The notes below the pieces were generated by a model. The model was not told the origin of the DNA and did not search any database. It saw nothing but the letters and a program-made list of their open reading frames with translations. From Bradyrhizobium tropiciagri (GTDB taxonomy: Bacteria; Pseudomonadota; Alphaproteobacteria; Rhizobiales; Xanthobacteraceae), in the NCBI RefSeq assembly GCF_001189845.1, contig NZ_LFLZ01000050.1:1-64000 (forward strand): 64,000 bases of DNA. The letters run 5' to 3'. Within the stretch, counting starts at the first letter, position 1, and each line of letters starts with the position of its first letter. The position numbers and the translations under genes were made by a program. Shown here piece by piece: positions 48,008-56,700 of this stretch.

Positions 48008-49675
48008 ATGAAGCGCAAGATCGCGGCGATCTTTGCGGCCGATATTGCAGGCTATAGTCGATTGGTTGCCGAGGATGAGGAAGAGACGCTGCGGCGGCTT
48101 GCCTCCTATCGTCAGGTCACCGACGACTTCATTGCAAAATGCGGTGGCCGCATCTTCAACACCGCAGGCGACGCGGTGCTCGCCGAATTTCCCAGCGCCG
48201 TCGAGGCCGTGCGTTGCGCGATCGACATCCAGGAAAGCCTGCGCACGCGCAACATGGCCTATCCGCCGAGCCGGCAGATGTCGTTCCGGATCGGCATCAC
48301 CATCGGCGATGTGGTCGAGCGCGACGGCGATCTGCTCGGTGACGGCGTCAACATCGCGGCCCGGCTCGAGGGCCTCGCCGAGGTCGGCGGCATCTGCGTC
48401 TCGCGCGCCGTGCACGAGCAGGTCGCCAACAAGCTGTCGGTGCAGTTCGCCGACATCGGTGCGCAGGAAGTGAAGAACATCCCGACCCCGGTGCACGCCT
48501 ACATGGTGGCGATGCGGCGTGAGGACGGCACTTACGCAACGCCGCAGGTGAAGAAGCCGGTCAAGGCCGCGCCTTCAGCTGCGCCAGCCTGGATGTGGCC
48601 CGCTGCCATCACCGTGGTGCTGCTGGCCGCGATCGGCGTCGGCGGCTTCCTCGCCTACACCAAGCTGGAAACCTCGGCGGCGAAGCCCGCTTCCGTGGCG
48701 AGTTCTACGCCGGCGTCCACGCCCCTGGTATCGGCCTCACCGGCTCCGTTGGTTGCGCCGTCGTCGCCAGCATCGCCGGCGCCATCTGCCCCATCGAAGC
48801 CCGCGCCGGCATTGACGGCGACGGCTTCGACTGCGCCAGGTGATAAACTCGGCGATAAACTCGCGGCCGACATCGTTCCGTTCGTCAGCGACCGCACCCG
48901 CAACATGCTCGCGACCGAGTATTTGCCCGCAGGCGATTCCAAGGCGGTCGCTCTCAATATCAACGGCTTCGTCGGCTGGAGCGTGGCGCAACCGAATGAG
49001 GATGCGGCCAAGACCGCGGCACTCGATCTGTGCCAGAAGCGCGCCGACAATGCGGGCTCGCCGCGCAAATGCGAACTGTACGCCGTGGGCAACACGATCG
49101 TGTACGCCCATGGCCAGCCTCCGGTGCCGGCCTTGCCGTGGGTCAAGCGTGACGTGCTGGTCGAGAAGCCGTACGCCACCAAGGACGTGCCGCTGCTGCG
49201 CGACGCGGCCAGGGCCCGGCTCGACAGCCTGTTCGTGCCGGGCCGCAAGACGCGAACCATCGCGCTCGGCCCTGGCGGTCACTACTTCTTCAATGCGGGC
49301 ATCGATTCGCTGGAGGAATCGGCGCGGCGCAATCTGCAAGCCTGCGGCGCGGTCGCCGGCGTGCCCTGCACGATCGTCGTCGTCGACGACGTCTTCGTGG
49401 TGCCGATTCCGGCGACGTTGCGCGTCACCGGCTTCCTCAGGGCGGCCGACAGCTCGGTTATCGCTCCGGGCGAGCGGGCCGATGTCGTCCGCAGGCTTGC
49501 CGATGCGACGGCAGGCTGGAATGCGGTCGCGGTCGGGACGCAGGGACGGCCGGGGCTTGGATTGAAGGCGGAGAACGAGCTGGGCGCGGTCGACGCCGCG
49601 CTCGGCGACTGCGCGAAGCGCGACAGCGATTGTCATGTCATCGCGATCGGCCCGTTCACGGTCGGCCCGAACTAG
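48008..49675 (+). CDS. Membrane-anchored class III adenylate/guanylate cyclase
   Basis: A 555-residue protein with an N-terminal cyclase domain (about 4-180): metal Asp in FAADIAGYSRLV, the second metal Asp in NTAGDAVLAEF, the Asn/Arg pair in VNIAARLEGLA. A transmembrane segment follows (AAITVVLLAAIGVGGFLAY, about 198-216), then a Pro/Ala/Ser-rich linker (about 222-290) and a 260-residue C-terminal domain presumably in the periplasm, with about six Cys residues, that I do not recognise. This topology suggests a cyclase controlled by an extracytoplasmic domain. ATG 48008 is preferred; upstream in-frame codons are not convincing. Confidence 0.85.
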   Translation: MKRKIAAIFAADIAGYSRLVAEDEEETLRRLASYRQVTDDFIAKCGGRIFNTAGDAVLAEFPSAVEAVRCAIDIQESLRTRNMAYPPSRQMSFRIGITIGDVVERDGDLLGDGVNIAARLEGLAEVGGICVSRAVHEQVANKLSVQFADIGAQEVKNIPTPVHAYMVAMRREDGTYATPQVKKPVKAAPSAAPAWMWPAAITVVLLAAIGVGGFLAYTKLETSAAKPASVASSTPASTPLVSASPAPLVAPSSPASPAPSAPSKPAPALTATASTAPGDKLGDKLAADIVPFVSDRTRNMLATEYLPAGDSKAVALNINGFVGWSVAQPNEDAAKTAALDLCQKRADNAGSPRKCELYAVGNTIVYAHGQPPVPALPWVKRDVLVEKPYATKDVPLLRDAARARLDSLFVPGRKTRTIALGPGGHYFFNAGIDSLEESARRNLQACGAVAGVPCTIVVVDDVFVVPIPATLRVTGFLRAADSSVIAPGERADVVRRLADATAGWNAVAVGTQGRPGLGLKAENELGAVDAALGDCAKRDSDCHVIAIGPFTVGPN

Positions 49676-49815
49676 AACCTGCAAAGTGGTGAACCGATCC
49701 GGAAAATGTGAAGCAGCTTACAGCTGAGATCGGTCACAAATGACAAGCTGCGGCGCAACGACGAGCCGACTCGATCGGATCGCGATTCCACTTTGGACGT
49801 AATGGACAAGATTCC

Positions 49816-50811
49816 GTGTTGACCTTCTCCACCGACGCGCTCCGTCCGCAGGACCGTTTCGAGCACTGGTGCGACGTGCGCGGTAAGAGCCTGTTCGGGG
49901 TCACGATCGAGCTCGAGCGCGACAAGCGGCCTGACTTCCGCGGGCACTTTTCCGCGACGCCCGTGGGCGATGCCGTGCTGGCGGAAATGTCGGCATCGTC
50001 CTATCGGGTCAGCCGTACCTCATCGGACATTACGCGCGTCCCGAGCAACAGCCTGCAACTCGCCTGGCAGGTGCGCGGCCCCGGCCACCTGAATATCGGT
50101 CGCGATCGTGTCCAGTTCGTGCGCAACGGAGACCTGGTATTCGGCCATTCCAATCGCCCGTATTTCTCGACACCCGAACGGACCGACGGTTTTCATTTCT
50201 TCAGCCTCAAGATCCCGGTCACCAGCGAGCTGGTGCTCGGTGCGCGAATCGAGGATGCGCCGCCGGTCGCGCTGGCGCGTGATGCGCGCCTGACCCGGCT
50301 GGTCGGCGCCATGTTCCGCGCCATGACCCGCGATCCGGCGCAGGCCGGGCAGTTCGCCGACGAAGTCACGCATATGGCGCGCCTTGCGCTGCTCGCGCGC
50401 GGACGTTTGCGGCCGCGACAGGATGAAATCCGTGCCGCGCTGCATGCGGGCTACCTCCATGCCGCGCGCGAGATCCTGCTGCGCGATCTGCATCGCGCCG
50501 CGCTGACGCCGGCCGCGGTCGCCACCGAGCTCGGCGTTTCACTGCGGCAGTTGCATGCGCTGTTCGAGCCGACCGGCCTGTCGTTCGCGCGAACGCTGAC
50601 GGCGACCAGGTTGCAGGAGGCGAGGCGGCTGCTTTACAGCATGCAGGAGCGCGGCATCGACGAGATCGCGTTCGCGTGCGGCTTCGACAGCATCGCGACG
50701 TTCTATCGCGTGTTCCGCGCGACCTACGGCATGACGCCGGGCGATGCGCGGCGCGTTCCGTCGCAGGATCAGCCGGCGAATTCCGCGAACCGGGTCGCGA
50801 CCGCGCGATAG
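49816..50811 (+). CDS. AraC-family transcriptional regulator
   Basis: 331 residues. The N-terminal AraC-binding-like domain (about 1-190) includes DRFEHWCDVRGKSLFGVTIE, and the C-terminal double helix-turn-helix (about 220-325) includes ATELGVSLRQLHALFEPTGL and the signature EIAFACGFDSIATFYRVFRA. GTG 49816 is the likely start. The 3' end overlaps the 3' end of the convergent Nudix gene by 43 bp. Target genes and effector are unknown. Confidence 0.88.
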   Translation: MLTFSTDALRPQDRFEHWCDVRGKSLFGVTIELERDKRPDFRGHFSATPVGDAVLAEMSASSYRVSRTSSDITRVPSNSLQLAWQVRGPGHLNIGRDRVQFVRNGDLVFGHSNRPYFSTPERTDGFHFFSLKIPVTSELVLGARIEDAPPVALARDARLTRLVGAMFRAMTRDPAQAGQFADEVTHMARLALLARGRLRPRQDEIRAALHAGYLHAAREILLRDLHRAALTPAAVATELGVSLRQLHALFEPTGLSFARTLTATRLQEARRLLYSMQERGIDEIAFACGFDSIATFYRVFRATYGMTPGDARRVPSQDQPANSANRVATAR

Positions 50812-51269
50812 ACGTCGCGGCGGAACGGCACCACCAGATCGGCGACGCGGTCGAGGCGCTCCCAGCGCCATTGATCGAATTCCGCAGGCTGGCCGTTGCG
50901 CGGCGTCAGCGGATCGATCTCCTCGTCCCGTCCGGTGAAGCGCAGCGCAAACCATTTCTGCCGCTGACCGCGGAATTTGGCGAGCCGATGCGAAGCCGGG
51001 CCGTCATAGGCGGGGAATTCGTAGGTCATCCAGTCGGTCTCGCCGAGATAGTCGGCGCTGACCGCCCCGGTCTCTTCCCACAATTCGCGCATCACGGCCT
51101 GGCGCGGATCCTCGCCGTCATCGATGCCGCCTTGCGGCATCTGCCATTCGAGGCCGGGCAGCACGATCTCCGGACCATCGTCCTTGATCCGGTGGCCGAT
51201 CAGCACGCGTCCAAAGCTGTTGAACAGCGCGATGCCCACGTTGGGGCGATAAGGCTTATCCGATGACAT
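50769..51269 (-). CDS. rppH: RNA pyrophosphohydrolase RppH-type Nudix protein, copy 1
   Basis: Predicted RNA 5'-pyrophosphohydrolase or dinucleoside polyphosphate hydrolase. It is 166 residues with a full Nudix box (GX5EX7REUXEEXGU) at about residues 47-69 starting GGIDDGEDPRQ, and the RppH-type stretches YRPNVGIALFN and GQRQKWFALRFTG. A second related gene lies 45 bp upstream on the same strand. It converges with, and overlaps, the AraC gene. Which copy does the main RppH job is unclear. Confidence 0.88.
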   Translation of the reverse strand: MSSDKPYRPNVGIALFNSFGRVLIGHRIKDDGPEIVLPGLEWQMPQGGIDDGEDPRQAVMRELWEETGAVSADYLGETDWMTYEFPAYDGPASHRLAKFRGQRQKWFALRFTGRDEEIDPLTPRNGQPAEFDQWRWERLDRVADLVVPFRRDVYRAVATRFAEFAG

Positions 51270-51314
51270 CTCGATGGCTGCGTCGCGCGTTGATCTGGCC
51301 GGTCGCCCGGCCGT

Positions 51315-51818
51315 TCACTTCGCCGCCAGACCGGCGAATTCCTTCACGACGCGCTCATAGACCGGGCGCTTGAACGGCACAATCAGCTCCGGCAAATTCT
51401 TCATCGGCTCCCAGCGCCAGGTGATGAACTCGGCCTTGTGGCCGCCACCGGGGTTGGCGACGTTGATCTCATTCTCGTCGCCGGTGAAGCGCAACGCGAA
51501 CCACTTCTGCCGCTGGCCGCGATAGCGGCCCTTCCAGGCGCGGCCCGCGACGGTGCGCGGGATGTCGTAGATCAGCCAGTCCGAGACCTCGCCGAGCTTC
51601 TCCACTGACTTGACGCTGGTCTCTTCATAGAGCTCGCGCCGCGCGGCCTGAAACGTATCCTCGCCGGGATCGACGCCGCCTTGCGGCATCTGCCAGACAT
51701 GCGCGTCGTCGACATGTTCGATGCCGCCCGCGCGGCGTCCGATGAAGACCAGTCCGGCCGTATTCAGCAGCATGATGCCGACGCAGGTTCGATAGGGCAG
51801 GTCCTCATAACGTGCCAT
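51315..51818 (-). CDS. rppH: RNA pyrophosphohydrolase RppH-type Nudix protein, copy 2
   Basis: 167 residues, paralogous to the neighbouring Nudix gene: YRTCVGIMLLNTAGLVFIGR, a complete Nudix box starting GGVDPGEDTFQ with REUXEE intact, and the shared GQRQKWFALRFTG. The start at 51818 (MARYEDLPY) is chosen; 51836 is an alternative. It starts 78 bp after the YibQ-type gene on the same strand. Tandem RppH-type genes suggest either redundancy or division between mRNA decapping and Ap4A-type hydrolysis. Confidence 0.88.
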   Translation of the reverse strand: MARYEDLPYRTCVGIMLLNTAGLVFIGRRAGGIEHVDDAHVWQMPQGGVDPGEDTFQAARRELYEETSVKSVEKLGEVSDWLIYDIPRTVAGRAWKGRYRGQRQKWFALRFTGDENEINVANPGGGHKAEFITWRWEPMKNLPELIVPFKRPVYERVVKEFAGLAAK

Positions 51819-51896
51819 GCTGCCGCTACCTCGCATTTCCTGATGCCATCAGACCCGGCCCCCCGGCTAGGTCATGCTGCACCAACAGATTGATCT

Positions 51897-53138
51897 TTAG
51901 CCCGATTTTGATTTCAGCATCGCCGTTGTCAATGGCACAAGCATAATGCCCTTGGAATCCAGTGTCTTGAGCCAGGCGCCGAGCCGCTCGATCGAGACCG
52001 GCAGCGCCGAGGCGACGCCCACGGCCGTGCCGCGTTCCTTGGCGATGGTTTCCAGCTTGACCAGCGCGCGGTCGATTTCTGCCGACGTCGGCACCGCGTC
52101 GATGGCGAAATCGGCCCTGGCGAACGGCAGCGACTGGCCCGCGGACAGGCTCTGCGCGACGCTGCGCGGGGTGGAACCGTCGTCGAAATAGCTGAGGCCG
52201 CGCTTGGCCGCTTCGCGCACGATGGGTTGCATCACGGGATCGGTCGCGACGAAGCGGGCACCCATGAAATTGGCGATCCCGGCATAGCCCTGCAGGCGGC
52301 TGAGGTGCCAATAGAGCCGGTCGAGGTTCTGTTCGCTGCTCAGCGTGGTCAGCAGGGTCTGCGGCCCCGGATCGTTGTCGGGATAGTCGAACGGCTCCAT
52401 CGGGATCTGCAGCAGGATCTCGTGGCGCTGCGCCCGGGCGCGTTCCGCAAGCTTGCCGGGGTCGGCGCCATAGGGCGTGAAGGCCAGTGTCACGGCCGGC
52501 GGCAGCTTCATGATGGCATCAGTGGTCTTGGCGGCGCCGACGCCGAGGCCGGCGACCACGATGGCAACCACCGGCATCCGGGCCGCCTTGGCGCGGTCGG
52601 CCTCGGCCGCATAGACCGTGAACGGCTTCAGGCCGTCGGCGACCACCGGGATCATGCCGTAGCGCGACTTTTCCAGCAGGCGCGGGTCGATGCCGCTCAT
52701 CGCGAGCGGCGGCGCGTCGCCGTCAGCCTTCTCAGCCGCCAGGTCGCCGTCAGCCTTCTCAGCCGCCAGGTCGCCGGCGCCGATCACGACGTCCTGGCGC
52801 TTGCCGCTGGAGCCGTCGATGATGGTGACCGTCCTGGCGTCGCTCTTGGCGTCGCCGGCCGCAGCCGGAGCCTTGGCGGCGGATTTGACCGCCGGTTCGG
52901 CCGGGGCGTGCTTGTCGTCGGCGGATGCGGGTGGGGGATTACGGAGGGTGATGCGGGCCATCGGCTCGCCGCCGAGCGGGTTGTCGTTGAACAGCGCAAC
53001 GCCAACGAAACCGACCAGCACGAGCCCCAGCAGCACCGCGAGCGCCTGCATCGCCGTGAATGGCAGGCGGAAACGGCGCGTCCTGCCCACGGTCTGCTGC
53101 CCAAGCGGCGTGCTCAGTTCGTCGGCCGCTTCTGCCAT
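51897..53138 (-). CDS. Divergent polysaccharide deacetylase family protein (YibQ-like)
   Basis: 413 residues. A short cytoplasmic N-terminus, a signal-anchor (AMQALAVLLGLVLVGFVGVAL) and a long Pro/Ala-rich linker precede a deacetylase-like domain (about 165-400) with VVAIVVAGLGVGA, LLQIPMEPFDYPDNDPGP and FMGARFVATDP. The active-site Asp/His pattern of true NodB-type enzymes is altered, hence divergent; activity is unproven. The start at 53138 has GGGGAGGGGC upstream. It lies near envC and ctpA, as yibQ lies next to envC in E. coli, which suggests a role at the envelope. Confidence 0.87.
   Translation of the reverse strand: MAEAADELSTPLGQQTVGRTRRFRLPFTAMQALAVLLGLVLVGFVGVALFNDNPLGGEPMARITLRNPPPASADDKHAPAEPAVKSAAKAPAAAGDAKSDARTVTIIDGSSGKRQDVVIGAGDLAAEKADGDLAAEKADGDAPPLAMSGIDPRLLEKSRYGMIPVVADGLKPFTVYAAEADRAKAARMPVVAIVVAGLGVGAAKTTDAIMKLPPAVTLAFTPYGADPGKLAERARAQRHEILLQIPMEPFDYPDNDPGPQTLLTTLSSEQNLDRLYWHLSRLQGYAGIANFMGARFVATDPVMQPIVREAAKRGLSYFDDGSTPRSVAQSLSAGQSLPFARADFAIDAVPTSAEIDRALVKLETIAKERGTAVGVASALPVSIERLGAWLKTLDSKGIMLVPLTTAMLKSKSG
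52716..52769. repeat. 27 bp direct tandem repeat (two copies) inside the YibQ-like gene
   Basis: The unit begins GTCGCCGTCAGCCTTCTCAG and is repeated exactly, encoding two copies of the nonapeptide AEKADGDLA in the linker region. The third unit is cut after GTCGCCG. It is in frame and lies in a low-constraint segment, so copy number may vary between strains. Confidence 0.9.
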
Positions 53139-53235
53139 GCCCCTCCCCGAATCAACAGCGCAAACGATAGCACGATGCGGTGCATTCCCGCGCGCCGGCC
53201 TCCCCGGCAAAGCACCGATGGGAGAATGCAACAGC

Positions 53236-53266
53236 AAAAAGGGCGGCCGGAGGGCCGCCCTTTCGC
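53236..53266 (-). terminator. Terminator of ctpA
   Basis: On the minus strand AAAGGGCGGCC and GGCCGCCCTTT form a long perfect stem with a short loop, followed by a T-rich stretch. It lies about 20 bp past the ctpA stop, separating the envC-ctpA unit from the YibQ-like gene. Confidence 0.85.
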
Positions 53267-53284
53267 CTGGACGATTGGATTGGA

Positions 53285-54661
53285 TCAGTTCGCGGACTTG
53301 TTGGCCGGCTTGTCGGCGGCGGCCTTGTCACCGGGCGCCTTGTCATCGGCCGGTGCCGGCGTGGCGTTCGAGGTCGACTTGATGCCGTGCAGCAGGTCGT
53401 CCGCCATCTTCAGCGCCTTGTCGTCCTTGGCGTCCGGCGGGACGTAGGACTGCGAACCGGTCTTCTCGTCGCCATCGTTCTTCAGATGGCCGCGCAGCGA
53501 AGCCTCGCCCTTGGTGTCGGTGCGCGCCTTCAGCTCGTCCGGCACGTCCTGCAGCACCTCGATATCGGGCACGATGCCCTTGGCCTGGATCGACTTGCCC
53601 GACGGCGTGTAGTAGCGCGCGGTGGTCAACCGCAGCGCGCCGTTGCCCGAGCCGAGCGGGATGATGGTCTGCACCGAGCCCTTGCCGAACGAGCGGGTGC
53701 CGACCAGCGTCGCACGCTTGTGGTCCTGCAGCGCGCCGGCGACGATTTCGGAGGCCGACGCCGAGCCGCCGTTGATCAGCACGATGACCGGCTTGCCCTT
53801 GGTCAGGTCGCCGGGATGCGCGGCGCGGCGCTGGGTTTCCTCGGCATTGCGGCCGCGGGTCGAGACGATCTCGCCACGCTCCAGGAAGGAGTCGGACACG
53901 GTGACCGCTTCCTCGAGCAGGCCGCCGGGATTGTTGCGCAGGTCGATGATGTAGCCCTTCAGCTTGTCGCCGATCTGGCCCTGCAGATTGGCGACCTCCT
54001 TCTTCAGGCCTTCGGTGGTCTGCTCGTTGAAGGTGGTGATTCGGATATAGGCGATGTCGTCGGCCTCGACGCGCGCGCGCACCGAGCGGACGCGGATGTT
54101 GTCGCGCACCAGCGTCACGTCGATCGGATTGTCCTGGCCCTTGCGGATGATCTTGAGCTTGATCTTGGTGTTGACCGGACCGCGCATCTTCTCGACGGCC
54201 TGGTTCAGCGTCAGGCCCTGCACGGCCTCGTCATCGAGATTGGTGATGATGTCGTTGGCCATGATGCCGGCCTTCGAGGCCGGGGTGTCGTCGATCGGCG
54301 AGACCACCTTGATCAGCCCGTCTTCCATCGTGACTTCGATGCCGAGGCCGCCGAACTCGCCGCGGGTCTGCACCTGCATGTCGCGGAAGCTCTTGGCGTC
54401 CATGTAGCTCGAATGCGGATCGAGGCCGGACAGCATGCCCGAGATCGCGGATTCGACCAGCTTGGAGTCGTCGGGCTTCTCGACATAGTCGCTGCGCACA
54501 CGCTCGAACACGTCGCCGAACAGATTGAGCTGGCGGTAGGTGTCCGACGTCGCGGCGCGCGCGCTCGATCCCATCAGCACAGCGCGGGGCTGCGTGACGA
54601 AAAGCGTCAGGGCCGCGCCGGTGGCGGCGCTAAGGAGAATTACCGAAGTCTTGCGCATCAT
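53285..54661 (-). CDS. ctpA: S41 carboxyl-terminal processing peptidase CtpA
   Basis: 458-residue periplasmic tail-specific protease. Signal peptide MMRKTSVILLSAATGAALTL, then a PDZ domain (about 100-180, VVSPIDDTPASKAGIMANDI), and the catalytic domain with Ser in GGSASASEIVAGALQDHKR and Lys in GTRSFGKGSVQTIIPLG. The C-terminus is a charged Ala/Lys/Pro tail. Its start overlaps the envC stop (ATGATG containing TGA), so the two are coupled. Likely acts on envelope proteins such as murein hydrolase adaptors. Confidence 0.95.
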   Translation of the reverse strand: MMRKTSVILLSAATGAALTLFVTQPRAVLMGSSARAATSDTYRQLNLFGDVFERVRSDYVEKPDDSKLVESAISGMLSGLDPHSSYMDAKSFRDMQVQTRGEFGGLGIEVTMEDGLIKVVSPIDDTPASKAGIMANDIITNLDDEAVQGLTLNQAVEKMRGPVNTKIKLKIIRKGQDNPIDVTLVRDNIRVRSVRARVEADDIAYIRITTFNEQTTEGLKKEVANLQGQIGDKLKGYIIDLRNNPGGLLEEAVTVSDSFLERGEIVSTRGRNAEETQRRAAHPGDLTKGKPVIVLINGGSASASEIVAGALQDHKRATLVGTRSFGKGSVQTIIPLGSGNGALRLTTARYYTPSGKSIQAKGIVPDIEVLQDVPDELKARTDTKGEASLRGHLKNDGDEKTGSQSYVPPDAKDDKALKMADDLLHGIKSTSNATPAPADDKAPGDKAAADKPANKSAN

Positions 54662-56052
54662 CCGCGAACCTTTTCGCCTTCATTTGTGGCCCACCATGGA
54701 CCTGGATCGATTGGAGTGCCGTCTTTCCGGAACTCGACATAGAGCACTGGCTGGCTCGCATTGGTCGCGAGAATGGATGCAACTTGGGACGTCGACCCCA
54801 TGGTCGCAACCGGCTCCCCCGTAAGTACAAACTGGCCGATGTTTACCGAAATACGCTCCATCCCGGCGATCAGGACATGATACCCGCCCCCGGCATTGAG
54901 GATCAAGAGTTGTCCATAGCTGCGGAAAGGACCCGCGTAAACAACCCAGCCGTCACACGGGGTTGTGACCTGCGCGCCCGGTTTGGCTGCCAAAGAAATG
55001 CCTTTTTGTACGCCCCCCGCGCCGTCGGAACCGCCAAATTCGCGAATCTTGGTGCCATTCACGGGATAGGCGAACAGGCCTTTGGCCGAGGCGAAGGCGA
55101 CCGCCGGGCTCATGCGCGCCGGGTCCTTGAGCGCCCCGAGATTGGGTTTACCGTTAACGGTCGCCGGCGCCCCCTGGAGGCTGGCCGTGGCGGCCGCCTT
55201 GGCCGCGCTCTTGAGGTCCTGCTCCATCTTGGCGATCAGGCTCTGCAGATTGTCGGCCTGCTTCGACAGCGCAATGGCGCGGGCGCCCTCCGCCTCCATG
55301 TCCTTCTCGGCCGCGCTCTGCTGCCGCTGCCGCTCGTCGACCAGCGCCGCAAGCCGGGTCTGGTCCTCCCTGAGCTTGTCGCGGTCGGCCGCCAGTGCGT
55401 CGCGCTCGGTCGAGATGGTCTTGCGCAGCGCGACCAGTTCGCCGAGATCGGCGGCAAGCTTCTCGGCGCGGACGCGCAACTCCGGCACCACGGCGCCGAG
55501 CAGCATCGCGGTGCGCAGCGATTGCAGCGCGTCCTCGGGCCGCACCAGCAGCGCCGGCGGGGTGCGCCGTCCGGCGCGCTGCAGCGCGGCCAGCACCTCG
55601 ATCACTTCGGAGCGGCGTGAATCGAGCGAGCTGCGGATCTCGCGCTCGCGGCCGTCGAGCGGCTGCAACCGTGCTTCGGCCTCGCCGATCCTTGTTTCGA
55701 CGCCGCGCACCTGGCCGGCAATGTCGATCAGCTGTTGATTGAGCTTGCTGCGGTCCTGGCCCATCGCGGCGATGTCGGCCTTCAGCTTCTCCTGCAACTC
55801 GGTCGCCTTGCGCTGCTGCTCGCGCGCGGCCTCGAGCTCCTGCTCGCGCTGCTTGATGGCGTCGGGCGATGTCTCCGCCGTCGCGGCCTGCTGTGCAGGT
55901 GGCGTGGCTTGCTGTGCCGGTGGTGTTGCTTGCGCATGCAGCGCGGCCAGCGGAGCAGCGGCGAACAGCACGATCGACAACGGCAGCGACACCGGCAGCC
56001 GGTGGCGGCGCGCGGTCTCGAAATCAGAATGCTTGTCCCGCTTGTGCTGCAT
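54658..56052 (-). CDS. envC: EnvC-like murein hydrolase activator (degenerate M23 domain)
   Basis: 464-residue secreted coiled-coil protein. A signal peptide is followed by a duplicated PAQQATPPAQQA stretch, a long coiled coil (about 65-290) and a C-terminal LytM/M23 domain. In that domain the catalytic HxxxD is replaced (QKGISLAAK) and the second metal site is altered, as in E. coli EnvC, which activates amidases rather than cutting peptidoglycan. GDPG-like turn and FRKDGTPIDPGPW are conserved. It is tightly linked to ctpA downstream and rlmH upstream. Confidence 0.9.
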   Translation of the reverse strand: MQHKRDKHSDFETARRHRLPVSLPLSIVLFAAAPLAALHAQATPPAQQATPPAQQAATAETSPDAIKQREQELEAAREQQRKATELQEKLKADIAAMGQDRSKLNQQLIDIAGQVRGVETRIGEAEARLQPLDGREREIRSSLDSRRSEVIEVLAALQRAGRRTPPALLVRPEDALQSLRTAMLLGAVVPELRVRAEKLAADLGELVALRKTISTERDALAADRDKLREDQTRLAALVDERQRQQSAAEKDMEAEGARAIALSKQADNLQSLIAKMEQDLKSAAKAAATASLQGAPATVNGKPNLGALKDPARMSPAVAFASAKGLFAYPVNGTKIREFGGSDGAGGVQKGISLAAKPGAQVTTPCDGWVVYAGPFRSYGQLLILNAGGGYHVLIAGMERISVNIGQFVLTGEPVATMGSTSQVASILATNASQPVLYVEFRKDGTPIDPGPWWATNEGEKVRG

Positions 56053-56089
56053 CCGAGCTGTTCAGCGCTTTTGTCTGTCCCTCACCGCG

Positions 56090-56571
56090 TCACGCGCGAT
56101 GGTAGGGGTGGCCGGCCAAAATGGTCGCGGCCCGATAAATCTGTTCCAGAAGCATGACGCGGACCATTTGGTGCGGCCAGGTCGCGGAGCCGAATGCAAT
56201 ACGCAACGAAGCCTTGCGCTGCAATTCAGGCGAAAGTCCGTCGCGCCGCCGATCACGAAGGCCGCATGTGCCGCCCCCTCGTCGCGCCAGCGGCCGAGCT
56301 GCTGCGCGAAGCTTGCGCTGTCGATGCTCTTGCCGCGTTCGTCGAGCGCGACCAGCATGTGCTTGTCGGGCAGCAGCGCCGCGATCGCCGCGGCTTCTTC
56401 CGCGATGCGCGCGGCCGTGTCGCGCGCGCGGCTCTCCGCAATCTCATGAATCTCGAGGCCGCGAAAGCCGAGCTTGCGGCCGATATCCTCGAAGCGCTCG
56501 CGGTAACGCTCGGCGAGCTCCCGTTCAGGGCCCTGTTTCAGGCGGCCGATGCAGATCACGACGAGGCGCAT
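56090..56571 (-). CDS. rlmH: 23S rRNA (pseudouridine1915-N3)-methyltransferase RlmH (frameshifted)
   Basis: SPOUT-class methyltransferase acting on the 70S ribosome. It starts MRLVVICIGRLKQGPERELA at 56571. At about 56243 one G/C is missing: the frame gives GGATDF instead of the invariant GGADGLSPEL. In the other frame FGSATWPHQMVRVMLLEQIY and RAATILAGHPYHRA continue to a stop at 56092-56090. Repair gives exactly 160 residues. The SAM-binding C-terminus is thus preserved in another frame, which argues for sequence error. Confidence 0.93.
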
Positions 56572-56573
56572 AC

Positions 56574-56624
56574 ACGCGTTTTCCGGCAAAGTGGAATCCG
56601 GTTTGCCGTAGAAAACGCGTCAAG
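56574..56624. repeat. Composite repeat, family B, copy 2 (short)
   Basis: ACGCGTTTTCCGGCAAAGTG, then GAATCCGGTTTGCC and GAAAACGCGT, with terminal inverted arms ACGCGTTTTC and GAAAACGCGT. It sits immediately upstream of the rlmH start, in the rsfS-rlmH spacer. Confidence 0.75.
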
Positions 56625-56700
56625 TCCATGACTGGCGCGCCTCAAGGCGCGCGCACAAGCTATATGCGCTGCAGCCGATTCGCATCGGCTTCGATACCCT

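Noticed and set aside
49676..49740. A fifth family A repeat after the membrane-anchored cyclase gene
   Set aside because: Only short fragments (GATCCGGAAAATGTGAAGCA) resemble the module; too degenerate to call.
52716..52769. CRISPR-like direct repeats
   Set aside because: There are only two adjacent copies without spacers, inside a coding region.
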